Shown: positions 1 through 5,555, numbered from the stretch's first letter. The stretch: 16,935 nucleotides of DNA from Hohaiivirga sp031546825 (GCA_031546825.1 JAVBJU010000020.1:1-16935), one strand, 5' to 3'. Notes: a model not told the origin generated them from the letters alone. Numbers and translations: made by a program.

Positions 1-2
1 TC

Positions 3-128
3 GCTATACTCGGTCAGGATAGGCGTCTGGCAAAGGATTTCGAACGCTCAATACTCAGCGCTGAAGCATGGATGACCATCGCAAGTATCAGAGCAACAAT
101 ACGAAAAATCGCAACCTATGGATTATGA
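3..128 (+). CDS. IS5-family transposase, C-terminal end (5' part outside window)
   Basis: An open frame enters from the left edge and runs 41 codons to a TGA at 126-128. The peptide reads AILGQDRRLAKDFERSILSA followed by EAWMTIASIR and a basic tail. The block (N/D)RRLAKDFE, then S-A-x-A-W-x-x-I-A-S-I-R, is the conserved C-terminal signature of IS5-family DDE transposases, especially IS427-like second ORFs. In that family the catalytic Glu lies just upstream, so it would be outside the window. Whether the element is intact cannot be judged here. The stop lies close to a possible element end, as is usual for this family. The identification rests on motif memory only, but the signature is distinctive. 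Confidence 0.72.
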   Translation, partial: AILGQDRRLAKDFERSILSAEAWMTIASIRATIRKIATYGL

Positions 129-143
129 GTCAGGCTCTTAATC
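124..143. mobile_element. Possible right terminus of the IS5-family element
   Basis: Just after the transposase stop the sequence reads TATGAGTCAGGCTCTTA. It contains GAG...CTC complementarity, and base composition turns clearly A+T-rich beyond it. IS5-family elements commonly have their ORF ending within or next to the terminal inverted repeat, so this is a reasonable place for the right end. The left end is outside the window, so the matching repeat and the target duplication cannot be seen. Confidence 0.3.
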
Positions 144-314
144 ATGGAAATTAAATCCGTTTTTTTTGACCGAATAATGGTTCGGCAAGGAAATTTGCAC
201 GTCTAAATCAGCGCGGGCCAAAGCTAAAGCATAGAGATTAGACTATATTTCGAAGAATGAGTGCTTTCTCTGGGCGCGGCAGTGAACCTGCGGCATAATG
301 CTTTCAAAAATCAG

Positions 315-346
315 ATGCATATGCATGAATAACGAGGTATATATAC
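315..346. promoter_or_regulatory. Two adjacent perfect palindromes, operator-like
   Basis: ATGCATATGCAT at 315-326 is a perfect 12-base palindrome. GTATATATAC at 337-346 is a perfect 10-base palindrome, with centres 21 bp (two helical turns) apart. Such symmetric A+T-rich words suit dimeric repressors; GntR-type regulators often bind palindromes with TGCAT-like cores. No regulator gene is in the window, so the link is inference. Confidence 0.35.
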
Positions 347-466
347 TTTTATGATTTTTATTTCCCAAGTAGAGTCTGGTACCGAAGGAGGAAAATAAAA
401 CAAAACATTAATCTGTTTTTGTTCGTAATCGCCGAGAAAAAAGGGGCTGCTCATTCATTGATAAAA

Positions 467-498
467 ATACCTTATAAGTTATTGGGCTTATAAGGTAT
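467..498. promoter_or_regulatory. Perfect 12-bp inverted repeat upstream of dcu (operator or hairpin)
   Basis: The left arm ATACCTTATAAG (467-478) and right arm CTTATAAGGTAT (487-498) are exact reverse complements separated by 8 bases. Each arm also contains CTTATAAG, itself a perfect 8-base palindrome (471-478 and 487-494), with centres 16 bp apart. The site ends 59 bases before the transporter ATG, where a repressor or activator of that gene would act. It could also fold as an RNA stem-loop in a leader. A+T-rich arms and the lack of a T tract argue against an intrinsic terminator. Confidence 0.55.
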
Positions 499-557
499 GA
501 TGCAGCGCTGATTATACGCCTATTTAGCTTAGAGTATAACCTCAGTGGAGTAGCGAT

Positions 558-1880
558 ATGACAGACATATTTCAGTTCGCGATACAGTTTGCCGTCGTTC
601 TTGGTTTTGTGTTTCTTGGAGCTAGGCTGGGAGGGATAGGCATCGGGTTTGCAGGTGGTTTTGGCGTGCTTGTTATGGCCGTGGTCTTCAGTGTCAAAGT
701 CGTCTACACGCAGATTGCCATTGACGTCATTCTGATCATCATGTCCGTCATTACGGCTATCGCGGCCATGCAGGTGGCCGGAGGGTTGAATTATCTGATC
801 TCTCTCGCGGAGCGATTGCTGCGTAAAAATCCCAAACACATCACGTTATTGGGACCGATCGTAACCTATACCATGACGCTTTTTGCCGGTACCGGCCATA
901 CCGCATTTTCAACCTTGCCGGTGATTGCCGAGGTCGCCAAGGAACAGGGTATCCGCCCGTCACGGCCGCTTTCCATTTCGGTCATTGCTTCACAGATCGC
1001 CATTACTGCTTCGCCCATCTCGGCGGCTGTGGTTGCCCTGACAGGTTTTCTGGAACCCAAGGGGGTCAGCTATCTCATGATCCTCGGTATCTGCATACCG
1101 ACAACGTTGACGGCTTGCATCATAACCGCTTTCTTTTGCAACTATTTCGGAGCGGAATTGAAGGACGATCCGGTTTATCAGGAGCGGTTGCAAAAAGGGC
1201 TTGTGAAGCTCCGGGGCACCCAACAGGTTAGCCTTCTTCCCGGGGCCAAACTCTCAGTCGTGATTTTTCTGATCTCCATCATCGCTGTCATGTTCTATGC
1301 AACGGCAATCAGCGATACCTTCAGGCTCATCGCCAAGCCGCCATTGCCGAGAAATGAGGCTATCATGGTGTTCATGATGGCCGCTGCGTCGCTCATCGTG
1401 TTGTTGTGCCGTCTTAACACCGCTGAAGTCAGTGCGAGCAGCACCTTCCGGTCGGGTATGAGCGCCTGCATTTGCGTGTTGGGCGTGGCATGGCTGGGCA
1501 CCGTTTTCGTCGAGGCGCATACGGATGGCATCAAAGCGGTTGCAGGCGGCATTCTGAGGGATCATCCCTATTTTCTAGCTGTAACGTTGTTCTTTGCCTC
1601 AACACTGCTTTATTCACAGGCCGCAACCACTAAGGCGCTGATCCCACTGGCAATTTCTTTGGGCGCTTCGCCCGTGACAGTGGTCGCCTCGTTTGCGGCG
1701 GTGAGCGCATTGTTCATCCTGCCAACGTATCCGACATTGCTTGCTGCCGTAGAAATGGATGATACCGGATCAACCCGGATCGGGAAATATGTCTTCAACC
1801 ATCCATTCCTGTTGCCGGGGACGATTGCTATTTCGCTCGCCGTCACCTTTGGCTTCATTATAGGAAGCCTGGTAATTTAA
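558..1880 (+). CDS. DcuA/DcuB-family C4-dicarboxylate transporter
   Basis: 440 residues, close to the roughly 433-446 of E. coli DcuA and DcuB. These inner-membrane carriers exchange or take up fumarate, malate, aspartate and succinate. The protein is hydrophobic throughout, with about 10-12 predicted membrane segments. Family-typical blocks are visible: AERLLRKNPKH (84-94), GTGH (111-114), RPSRP (133-137) with the following Q-I-A-I-T-A-S-P stretch, SQAA (353-356), ILPTYP (387-392), and NHPFLLPG near the C-terminus. The ATG at 558 follows GTGGAGTAGC at suitable spacing. It stands alone, with the transposase end upstream and a convergent amidase downstream. Family membership is firm, but DcuA and DcuB cannot be told apart by eye and the substrate is unproven. 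Dcu carriers are usually tied to oxygen-limited growth. The A+T-rich flank and nearby IS suggest gain by transfer (inference). Confidence 0.88.
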   Translation: MTDIFQFAIQFAVVLGFVFLGARLGGIGIGFAGGFGVLVMAVVFSVKVVYTQIAIDVILIIMSVITAIAAMQVAGGLNYLISLAERLLRKNPKHITLLGPIVTYTMTLFAGTGHTAFSTLPVIAEVAKEQGIRPSRPLSISVIASQIAITASPISAAVVALTGFLEPKGVSYLMILGICIPTTLTACIITAFFCNYFGAELKDDPVYQERLQKGLVKLRGTQQVSLLPGAKLSVVIFLISIIAVMFYATAISDTFRLIAKPPLPRNEAIMVFMMAAASLIVLLCRLNTAEVSASSTFRSGMSACICVLGVAWLGTVFVEAHTDGIKAVAGGILRDHPYFLAVTLFFASTLLYSQAATTKALIPLAISLGASPVTVVASFAAVSALFILPTYPTLLAAVEMDDTGSTRIGKYVFNHPFLLPGTIAISLAVTFGFIIGSLVI

Positions 1881-1901
1881 ACACGCCACACGCCACACGC
1901 A
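1881..1901. repeat. Tandem heptamer repeat, three units
   Basis: ACACGCC at 1881-1887, ACACGCC at 1888-1894 and ACACGCA at 1895-1901 lie directly after the transporter stop codon. Three near-perfect 7-base units are easily produced by replication slippage. No function is evident. Confidence 0.7.
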
Positions 1902-1928
1902 GCGCGTCTGTGCCGATAACAGGCGCGC
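1902..1928. terminator. G+C-rich hairpin after dcu, possible transcription end
   Basis: GCGCGTCTGT (1902-1911) pairs with ACAGGCGCGC (1919-1928) over 10 bp, with one G-U pair and a 7-base loop. It lies 21 bases past the transporter stop and between convergent genes. No T tract follows on either strand, so intrinsic termination is uncertain; it may instead block 3' exonucleases. Confidence 0.45.
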
Positions 1929-1955
1929 TGGATGCCCGGCTCAGGCTTTAAAAAC

Positions 1956-1990
1956 TGGAGTGAAGCACGTTTAATACGAGACGCACTTGC
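1956..1990. repeat. Small imperfect palindromic repeat, copy 1
   Basis: The core GAGTGAAGCACGTTTAA starts at 1958 and continues to ACGCACTT ending at 1988. It matches the reverse complement of the murG-murC element (16754-16789) at about 27 of 31 positions, the differences being mostly transitions. The two ends are imperfect inverted repeats, so each copy can fold. Here it sits between the convergent transporter and amidase genes, ending 2 bases from the amidase stop. Two intergenic copies 15 kb apart suggest a REP-like repeat family. Confidence 0.6.
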
Positions 1991-1992
1991 CT

Positions 1993-2745
1993 CTAATTTG
2001 CCAACAGATTGCGCAGGGTGGTGATGGTCGAGATATCGGCCACACCATCCACCTTTTGCTGGCGGAAATGGCTCTGGAAGGCGGCGACCACCGCTTCCGT
2101 TTGCGGGCCGAAAATGCCGTCGATGATGATGCCGTAACCATAGAGCGCGAGCATCGCCTGAAGTGCCTCAACGGATGGTCCATTATCGCCACGTTTGAAG
2201 ACGTTGCCCTCACGGATGGGAGTGGGCTCAACCCAGTGGCCGATCCCCTGACGATGCAGCGTAGTCCAGGGGAATTTCTCGCCCGGATCGACCTTCCGCC
2301 CCGGAGCGATATCGGAATGGCCGAGAATATGCCGTTGGGGTATTCTCCAGCGGGCGGCAATGTCTTTCACCAGCGCCGCAACGGCGTCGATCTGCGCTGC
2401 CGGAAAGTCGGGCAAGCCGCCATCATGGCCGGGATTGGCGATCTCGATGCCGATGGAGCGGGAATTGATGTCGCTTGCGCCAGCCCATGAGGACGCGCCG
2501 GCATGCCATGCCCGGCGGGCTTCCGGCACCATTTGCAGAATGCGACCATCCTCAAAAACAAGGTAATGGGCGGAGACCTCAGCCACCGGGTTGCACAGGC
2601 GTTGTAGTGCCTCGCCCGCATCCGTCATGCCGGTATAGTGGAGAATGATGATATCCGGTTTATGTGTTCCCTTGCGCTCGCCATGGTTTGGAGAGGGGAA
2701 CACTTTGGCGGCAAGGGGGCTGTCGGGCTGTGGGCTTTTGGTCAT
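1993..2745 (-). CDS. N-acetylmuramoyl-L-alanine amidase (Amidase_2) with peptidoglycan-binding domain
   Basis: 250 residues from the ATG at 2745. This zinc enzyme cleaves the MurNAc-L-alanine amide bond in peptidoglycan or muropeptides. The Amidase_2 fold spans about residues 15-165. Predicted zinc ligands are H36 (in LHYTGM), H143 (in LGHSD) and D153 (in KVDPG), with E101 in the SIGIEIANPG strand. A PG_binding_1 domain follows (about 184-248, with GDNGPSVEALQ and DGIFGPQTEAVVAAFQ). The domain order is that of E. coli AmiD, but there is no lipobox or signal peptide, so it may act in the cytoplasm like AmpD (inference). An in-frame TTG at 2790 would add 15 basic residues; the ATG is preferred because homologs start near here, though no strong ribosome site precedes either. 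Convergent with the transporter; in line with the lipoprotein gene. Confidence 0.9.
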   Translation of the reverse strand: MTKSPQPDSPLAAKVFPSPNHGERKGTHKPDIIILHYTGMTDAGEALQRLCNPVAEVSAHYLVFEDGRILQMVPEARRAWHAGASSWAGASDINSRSIGIEIANPGHDGGLPDFPAAQIDAVAALVKDIAARWRIPQRHILGHSDIAPGRKVDPGEKFPWTTLHRQGIGHWVEPTPIREGNVFKRGDNGPSVEALQAMLALYGYGIIIDGIFGPQTEAVVAAFQSHFRQQKVDGVADISTITTLRNLLAN

Positions 2746-2830
2746 GGCATCGTCTTGGCGAAAGGGGATAACTCGCCGCTTGTAGCGCAATCTTTACTCG
2801 AATGCGACGCCGTCGTTTCCGTGGGGAAGA

Positions 2831-2858
2831 CATGGAGCCGGAAAAGCCCGCCTCCATG
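2831..2858 (-). terminator. Hairpin downstream of the glycine-zipper gene
   Basis: CATGGAG (2831-2837) and CTCCATG (2852-2858) form a perfect 7-bp stem, with limited G/C pairing possible inside the 14-base loop. It begins 32 bases past the lipoprotein stop codon in the direction of its transcription. No T run follows, so it may be a weak terminator or a processing stem before the amidase gene. Confidence 0.35.
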
Positions 2859-2889
2859 AGTGTCGGGTGATACACGCCGTGCGTGCGCC

Positions 2890-3153
2890 TCAGTAATAAT
2901 ACCGGTCGCGGTCGCGGCGATAGCGCCGCTCAGGCGTTGTGGCGGCGCCCACAGCGGCTCCGCCGAGCGCGCCGATCGCACCGCCCGCCAGTGCTCCGCC
3001 ACCGGTTCCGGACGCAACCCCGCCAACAGCGGCACCGGCCAAACCACCGATGGCGGCGCCGCCAAGGGCGCGGTCTCCGCGATCATAGCTGTCGCACGCC
3101 GACAAACTCAGGGCGAGCATTCCCGCCATGGCCAGAAAACTGATTTTCTTCAT
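2890..3153 (-). CDS. Small glycine-zipper lipoprotein
   Basis: 87 residues from the ATG at 3153. That start is strongly supported by AAGGAG upstream at good spacing. An earlier TTG-started extension lacks such support and would bury the signal peptide. Residues 1-20 form a lipoprotein signal (MKKISFLAMAGMLALSLSAC), with lipobox LSAC and lipidated C20. No Asp-to-Ser sorting logic can be assumed beyond noting that D21 follows the Cys. Residues about 30-70 are a repeating GGAAIGGLAGAAVGG-type glycine zipper, typical of membrane-associating or oligomerising segments. The tail is Arg/Tyr-rich (RRYRRDRDRYYY). Similar short proteins are widespread in Rhizobiales and have no settled function; an envelope-stability role is a guess. 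Confidence 0.82.
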   Translation of the reverse strand: MKKISFLAMAGMLALSLSACDSYDRGDRALGGAAIGGLAGAAVGGVASGTGGGALAGGAIGALGGAAVGAATTPERRYRRDRDRYYY

Positions 3154-3212
3154 CTGAGGACTCCTTATGTTGCCGTGGCCCCACATGCGATCCCTGCCAG
3201 CACAGTATTGTG

Positions 3213-3240
3213 CATATAGAACGCCACTCATCGACGACAA
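3213..3240 (-). promoter_or_regulatory. Candidate promoter of the glycine-zipper gene
   Basis: On the minus strand TTGTCG (3240-3235) is followed after 16 bases by TATATG (3218-3213). Each hexamer matches 4 of 6 sigma-70 consensus positions. It lies about 60 bases before the lipoprotein ATG. Plausible by position, unproven. Confidence 0.35.
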
Positions 3241-3244
3241 GGAT

Positions 3245-3260
3245 GCCCCGAGAGCGGGGC
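3245..3260. terminator. Compact GC hairpin in the divergent spacer
   Basis: GCCCCG (3245-3250) and CGGGGC (3255-3260) form a perfect 6-bp stem with an AGAG tetraloop, followed by only TT. It lies between two outward-pointing genes, so it ends no visible transcript. It may be a roadblock, a 5' leader structure or a relic. Confidence 0.35.
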
Positions 3261-3474
3261 TTGCGGCAGAACGGGGCGAAAGACACGAAACTTGCTTTTC
3301 AAGTAGATCATGATTAAAAGGCGGCAAAAGTCGTACTGTTCAGCCTTTTGCGAAGCGCACGTAAGGTCTTGTCCGGTAGAGGGAAAATTAAACTTTGACC
3401 AAGGGACACAGAAATGTCGGATTTGTCCGTTCAATCTTCCCGCCAAATGGTCAAGGTTATAACGGGACTATGAT

Positions 3475-4206
3475 ATGACAACGGATCGCTTCTATTCTTT
3501 TATGACAGCAATGACGCTGGCTTCCGGGTTGCTGTTCTCTACCGCCCCTGTCCTCGCGGATGGCGGCGGGAGTGACCGCGACGCGATGCAGGCTGGTGTG
3601 GAAACGCAATCGCAACCTGTCAGTGCCGCGTCCGCAGATACAAATGGGGTTTTGAGCCCTGCCGCATCGCGTCGCCCGCTGGATAAGGGTGCTGCCTATA
3701 CCTCGTTTCGGGATGACACATTATCCCTCCAGGTTCCCACTGCTATGGCAAGCCTTGGCACCGGTGAAGCCCCGCCGCCTCGCGGAAAGTCCAGGTTAAA
3801 CCACATCATCGGTGACAACGCTGACGCGGCCAATAACTTGCGCCCGCTCATTTCGAAATACGCCACGGCCAATGGCATTCCCTATCGGCTTGCGGATGCG
3901 GTTGTGCGTGTCGAAAGCCGCTATAACCCGCAAGCGCGCAACGGCCCTTATATGGGCTTGATGCAAATCCATCCGAAGACAGCTGCTTCGCTTGGCTATG
4001 GTGGTGATGCGCGCGGGCTGCTTGAGGCCAGCACCAATCTGCAATACGGCGTCAAATATCTCGCCATGGCCTATCGGTTGGCGGGTGGTGACACCTGTGG
4101 CACGGTCATGCGTTATCAGGGCGGACACCGCTCAGTGAGAATGACCGCTGCCAATCATGTCTATTGCAACAAGGTCAAAATGATTTTGGCTGAAAGCCAT
4201 AACTGA
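3475..4206 (+). CDS. Exported lytic transglycosylase (SLT domain)
   Basis: 243 residues. A signal peptide is visible (about residues 1-28, cleavage likely after VLA), then a low-complexity, proline/serine-rich linker to about 110, and a C-terminal goose-lysozyme-like SLT domain (about 122-235). The SLT motifs are present: E147 in VVRVESRYNP is the expected catalytic acid, GLMQIHP (161-167), and NLQYGVKYLA (188-197). Such enzymes cut the MurNAc-GlcNAc bond with formation of 1,6-anhydroMurNAc in the periplasm. The ATG at 3475 is taken. ATG at 3470 meets a stop after one codon, and starts at M10 or M13 would shorten the signal peptide. The upstream ribosome site (AACGGGA) is weak. It lies immediately before rnpB and the dcw cluster, next to an amidase gene, so three peptidoglycan-related units are neighbours. 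The exact subfamily is not assigned. Confidence 0.9.
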   Translation: MTTDRFYSFMTAMTLASGLLFSTAPVLADGGGSDRDAMQAGVETQSQPVSAASADTNGVLSPAASRRPLDKGAAYTSFRDDTLSLQVPTAMASLGTGEAPPPRGKSRLNHIIGDNADAANNLRPLISKYATANGIPYRLADAVVRVESRYNPQARNGPYMGLMQIHPKTAASLGYGGDARGLLEASTNLQYGVKYLAMAYRLAGGDTCGTVMRYQGGHRSVRMTAANHVYCNKVKMILAESHN

Positions 4207-4279
4207 TACGAGATTACAGCGTGGGACCACTCTCGGCGGGCGGTTCCGCGCTGGAAAACACGAAATCTGCCCTTTTGAC

Positions 4280-4310
4280 TTGACGCAGCCGGTGCCGATA
4301 GCGCACAGCT
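4280..4310 (+). promoter_or_regulatory. Candidate rnpB promoter
   Basis: CTTGACGC at 4279-4286 is a good alphaproteobacterial -35, and an overlapping TTGACT lies at 4275-4280. The corresponding -10 is poorly defined: GATAGC near 4297 for TTGACT, or the CACAGC area near 4304 for TTGACG. Position relative to the predicted RNA start (4317) is right. No other promoter-like pair stands out in the gap after the transglycosylase gene. Confidence 0.4.
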
Positions 4311-4316
4311 TCCTAG

Positions 4317-4690
<374 letters not shown>

Positions 4691-4850
4691 GCTTTCTCTC
4701 GAAATTGTAATTCAAGCATCCGGCATGGGACTTCGCCCCACTGCACAAAAACTCATGCAAAAAATCGCCGGGATTCCATGATTTCCTAATACTCCATTAA
4801 CTATAAAGGGGTCTGATAAGGCACGCTGGCCCGAAGTGATTTGAGCCTGA

Positions 4851-4900
4851 GATTCCATTGACGACCATATGATCCCATGATATCCCAAGACGTCCCGCTG
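4851..4900 (+). promoter_or_regulatory. MraZ-box-like array: five in-phase decamer repeats
   Basis: Positions 3-7 of five consecutive 10-base units read TTCCA (4853-4857), GACCA (4863-4867), TCCCA (4873-4877), TCCCA (4883-4887) and TCCCG (4893-4897). On the minus strand this is a TGGGA-type word repeated every 10 bp. E. coli MraZ is known to bind TGGGN direct repeats separated by 5 nt upstream of mraZ, which is the same word and the same period. Three units are strong and two are degenerate. Location 134-180 bases before mraZ supports an autoregulatory operator. Confidence 0.7.
4858..4886 (+). promoter_or_regulatory. Candidate mra operon promoter overlapped by the MraZ-type repeats
   Basis: TTGACG (4858-4863) is a good -35. 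After 17 bases comes TATCCC (4881-4886), a poor -10 sharing only TAT with the consensus. If this is the promoter, the repeats cover both hexamers and bound MraZ would occlude RNA polymerase. The start site is not visible from sequence alone. Confidence 0.4.
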
Positions 4901-4977
4901 AAAATAGATGCGTGTGATTCGGTTGATCGCTTTGCGGGCGGTCGTTCTGGCTTGCATTCGACGCTTTTGGTGGGGGG

Positions 4978-4997
4978 CGACAGTTTTGCGGCTGTCG
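4978..4997 (+). other. Small hairpin in the mraZ leader
   Basis: CGACAG (4978-4983) and CTGTCG (4992-4997) form a perfect 6-bp stem, extendable by a G-U pair, with an 8-base loop. It lies 36 bases before the mraZ ATG and 17 before the ribosome site. It could influence translation, but stems this short also arise by chance. Confidence 0.3.
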
Positions 4998-5033
4998 TGG
5001 GTCAGGTCGTCAAAAGAAGGTGTGTTGCGGGTG

Positions 5034-5555
5034 ATGAGCCGCTTCGTTTCCAATTTCACGAACAGGTTGGACGCGAAGGGGCGAGTGTCGATCCCTGCGC
5101 CGTTCCGGGCCGTGTTGGCGCGGGATGGTTTCGAGGGGCTCTACGTTCACCCCGCCTTGGATGCGCCGGCGCTCGATGCGGGGGGCAATGCCCTCTTGAA
5201 CGAGATCGACGCGTTGCTTTCGACAATGGCGCCTTATTCGGACGAACGGGATCAGCTTTCGACGGCCTTGTTTGGCACGAGCGAGATCCTGAAAGTGGAC
5301 GGAGAAGGGCGCGTTATTCTGACCGAAACGGTGAAGGCTCATGCCGGGATTGTCGATACCGTGACATTCGTTGGCCTGGGGCAGAAGTTCCAGATTTGGG
5401 AACCGGAATGCTTTCTTGTGCACCTGGAGGCGGCGCGCGCGAAAGTGAGAGACGTGAAGAAGGGGCTCGGGAGGCGGGCTCAGTTCGACGGACCGGTGGC
5501 GGATCGGGACAGTCGCGTAACACAGAATTATCCGCCGGGAGTGAAGGATCAATGA
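5034..5555 (+). CDS. mraZ: MraZ transcriptional regulator
   Basis: 173 residues from ATG 5034. MraZ is a ring-forming DNA-binding protein with two SpoVT/AbrB-like halves that represses its own dcw operon in E. coli. Both halves carry the family DxxxR signature: D13-R17 (DAKGR) and D89-R93 (DGEGR). The first starts right after the conserved MSRFVSNFTNRLD block, which fixes the N-terminus. The protein exceeds E. coli MraZ (152) by about 20 C-terminal residues, rich in Gly, Asp and Pro, probably flexible. AGAAGG (5015-5020) lies 13 bases before this ATG; in-frame GTG 5022, TTG 5025 and GTG 5031 are alternative starts closer to it. The stop overlaps the rsmH start as ATGA. The array at 4851-4900 is its likely target. 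Confidence 0.95.
   Translation: MSRFVSNFTNRLDAKGRVSIPAPFRAVLARDGFEGLYVHPALDAPALDAGGNALLNEIDALLSTMAPYSDERDQLSTALFGTSEILKVDGEGRVILTETVKAHAGIVDTVTFVGLGQKFQIWEPECFLVHLEAARAKVRDVKKGLGRRAQFDGPVADRDSRVTQNYPPGVKDQ

Larger units (their letters stand above)
144..557. other. A+T-rich gene-free region upstream of the transporter
   Basis: About 414 bases without a convincing gene. The region is visibly richer in A+T than the rest of the window, with an 8-T run at 160-167. It holds a short inverted repeat (CCGAA 170-174 / TTCGG 181-185), two self-complementary words (315-326 and 337-346), an orphan AAGGAGG (385-391), a 12-bp inverted repeat (467-498) and the transporter ribosome binding site. The 8-T run is not preceded by a good stem, so it is not called a terminator. 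The region probably serves as the transporter promoter and operator, with perhaps the decayed remains of something else. Confidence 0.6.
3154..3474. other. Divergent intergenic region between lipoprotein and transglycosylase genes
   Basis: 321 bases with no convincing gene. It holds the lipoprotein ribosome site and candidate promoter, the compact hairpin at 3245-3260, and a TTTGACC at 3394-3400 that could be a -35 for the transglycosylase gene, with only a poor -10 (CGGATT) 17 bases on. The region presumably carries both divergent promoters. Confidence 0.5.
4691..5033 (+). other. rnpB-mraZ intergenic region (mra promoter region)
   Basis: 343 bases without a supported gene. The first part (4691-4850) shows nothing certain apart from the 3' side of rnpB, and no T-tract terminator for rnpB is visible. 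The middle (4851-4900) holds the MraZ-type repeat array and a candidate promoter. The last part is a leader of over 100 nt with a small hairpin (4978-4997) and the AGAAGG ribosome site at 5015-5020. Two upstream frames stay open through this leader, but neither shows a family motif. Confidence 0.6.

Noticed and set aside
150..170. Eight-T run as an intrinsic terminator after the transposase
   Set aside because: Only a 3-bp GGA/TCC stem precedes it, too weak for an intrinsic terminator.
458..471. FNR-type site before dcu (TTGAT-N4-ATACC)
   Set aside because: The left half-site is perfect but the right half matches only two of five bases of ATCAA, and it overlaps the arm of the 12-bp palindrome, so the match is probably incidental.
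3154..3327. N-terminal extension of the glycine-zipper protein from TTG 3327
   Set aside because: It would hide the lipoprotein signal peptide inside the protein, and the ATG at 3153 has a clear AAGGAG ribosome site.
4970..5001. GTGGG words on the + strand in the mraZ leader as MraZ boxes
   Set aside because: The two words are 27 bases apart and do not keep the 10-bp period; the array at 4851-4900 fits far better.
4877..5551. Long upstream open extension of the rsmH frame (225 codons)
   Set aside because: It overlaps mraZ in another frame, has no RsmH similarity, and the rsmH ATG at 5552 has a ribosome site and the usual ATGA overlap. The G+C-rich third-position bias of mraZ keeps the frame open by chance.
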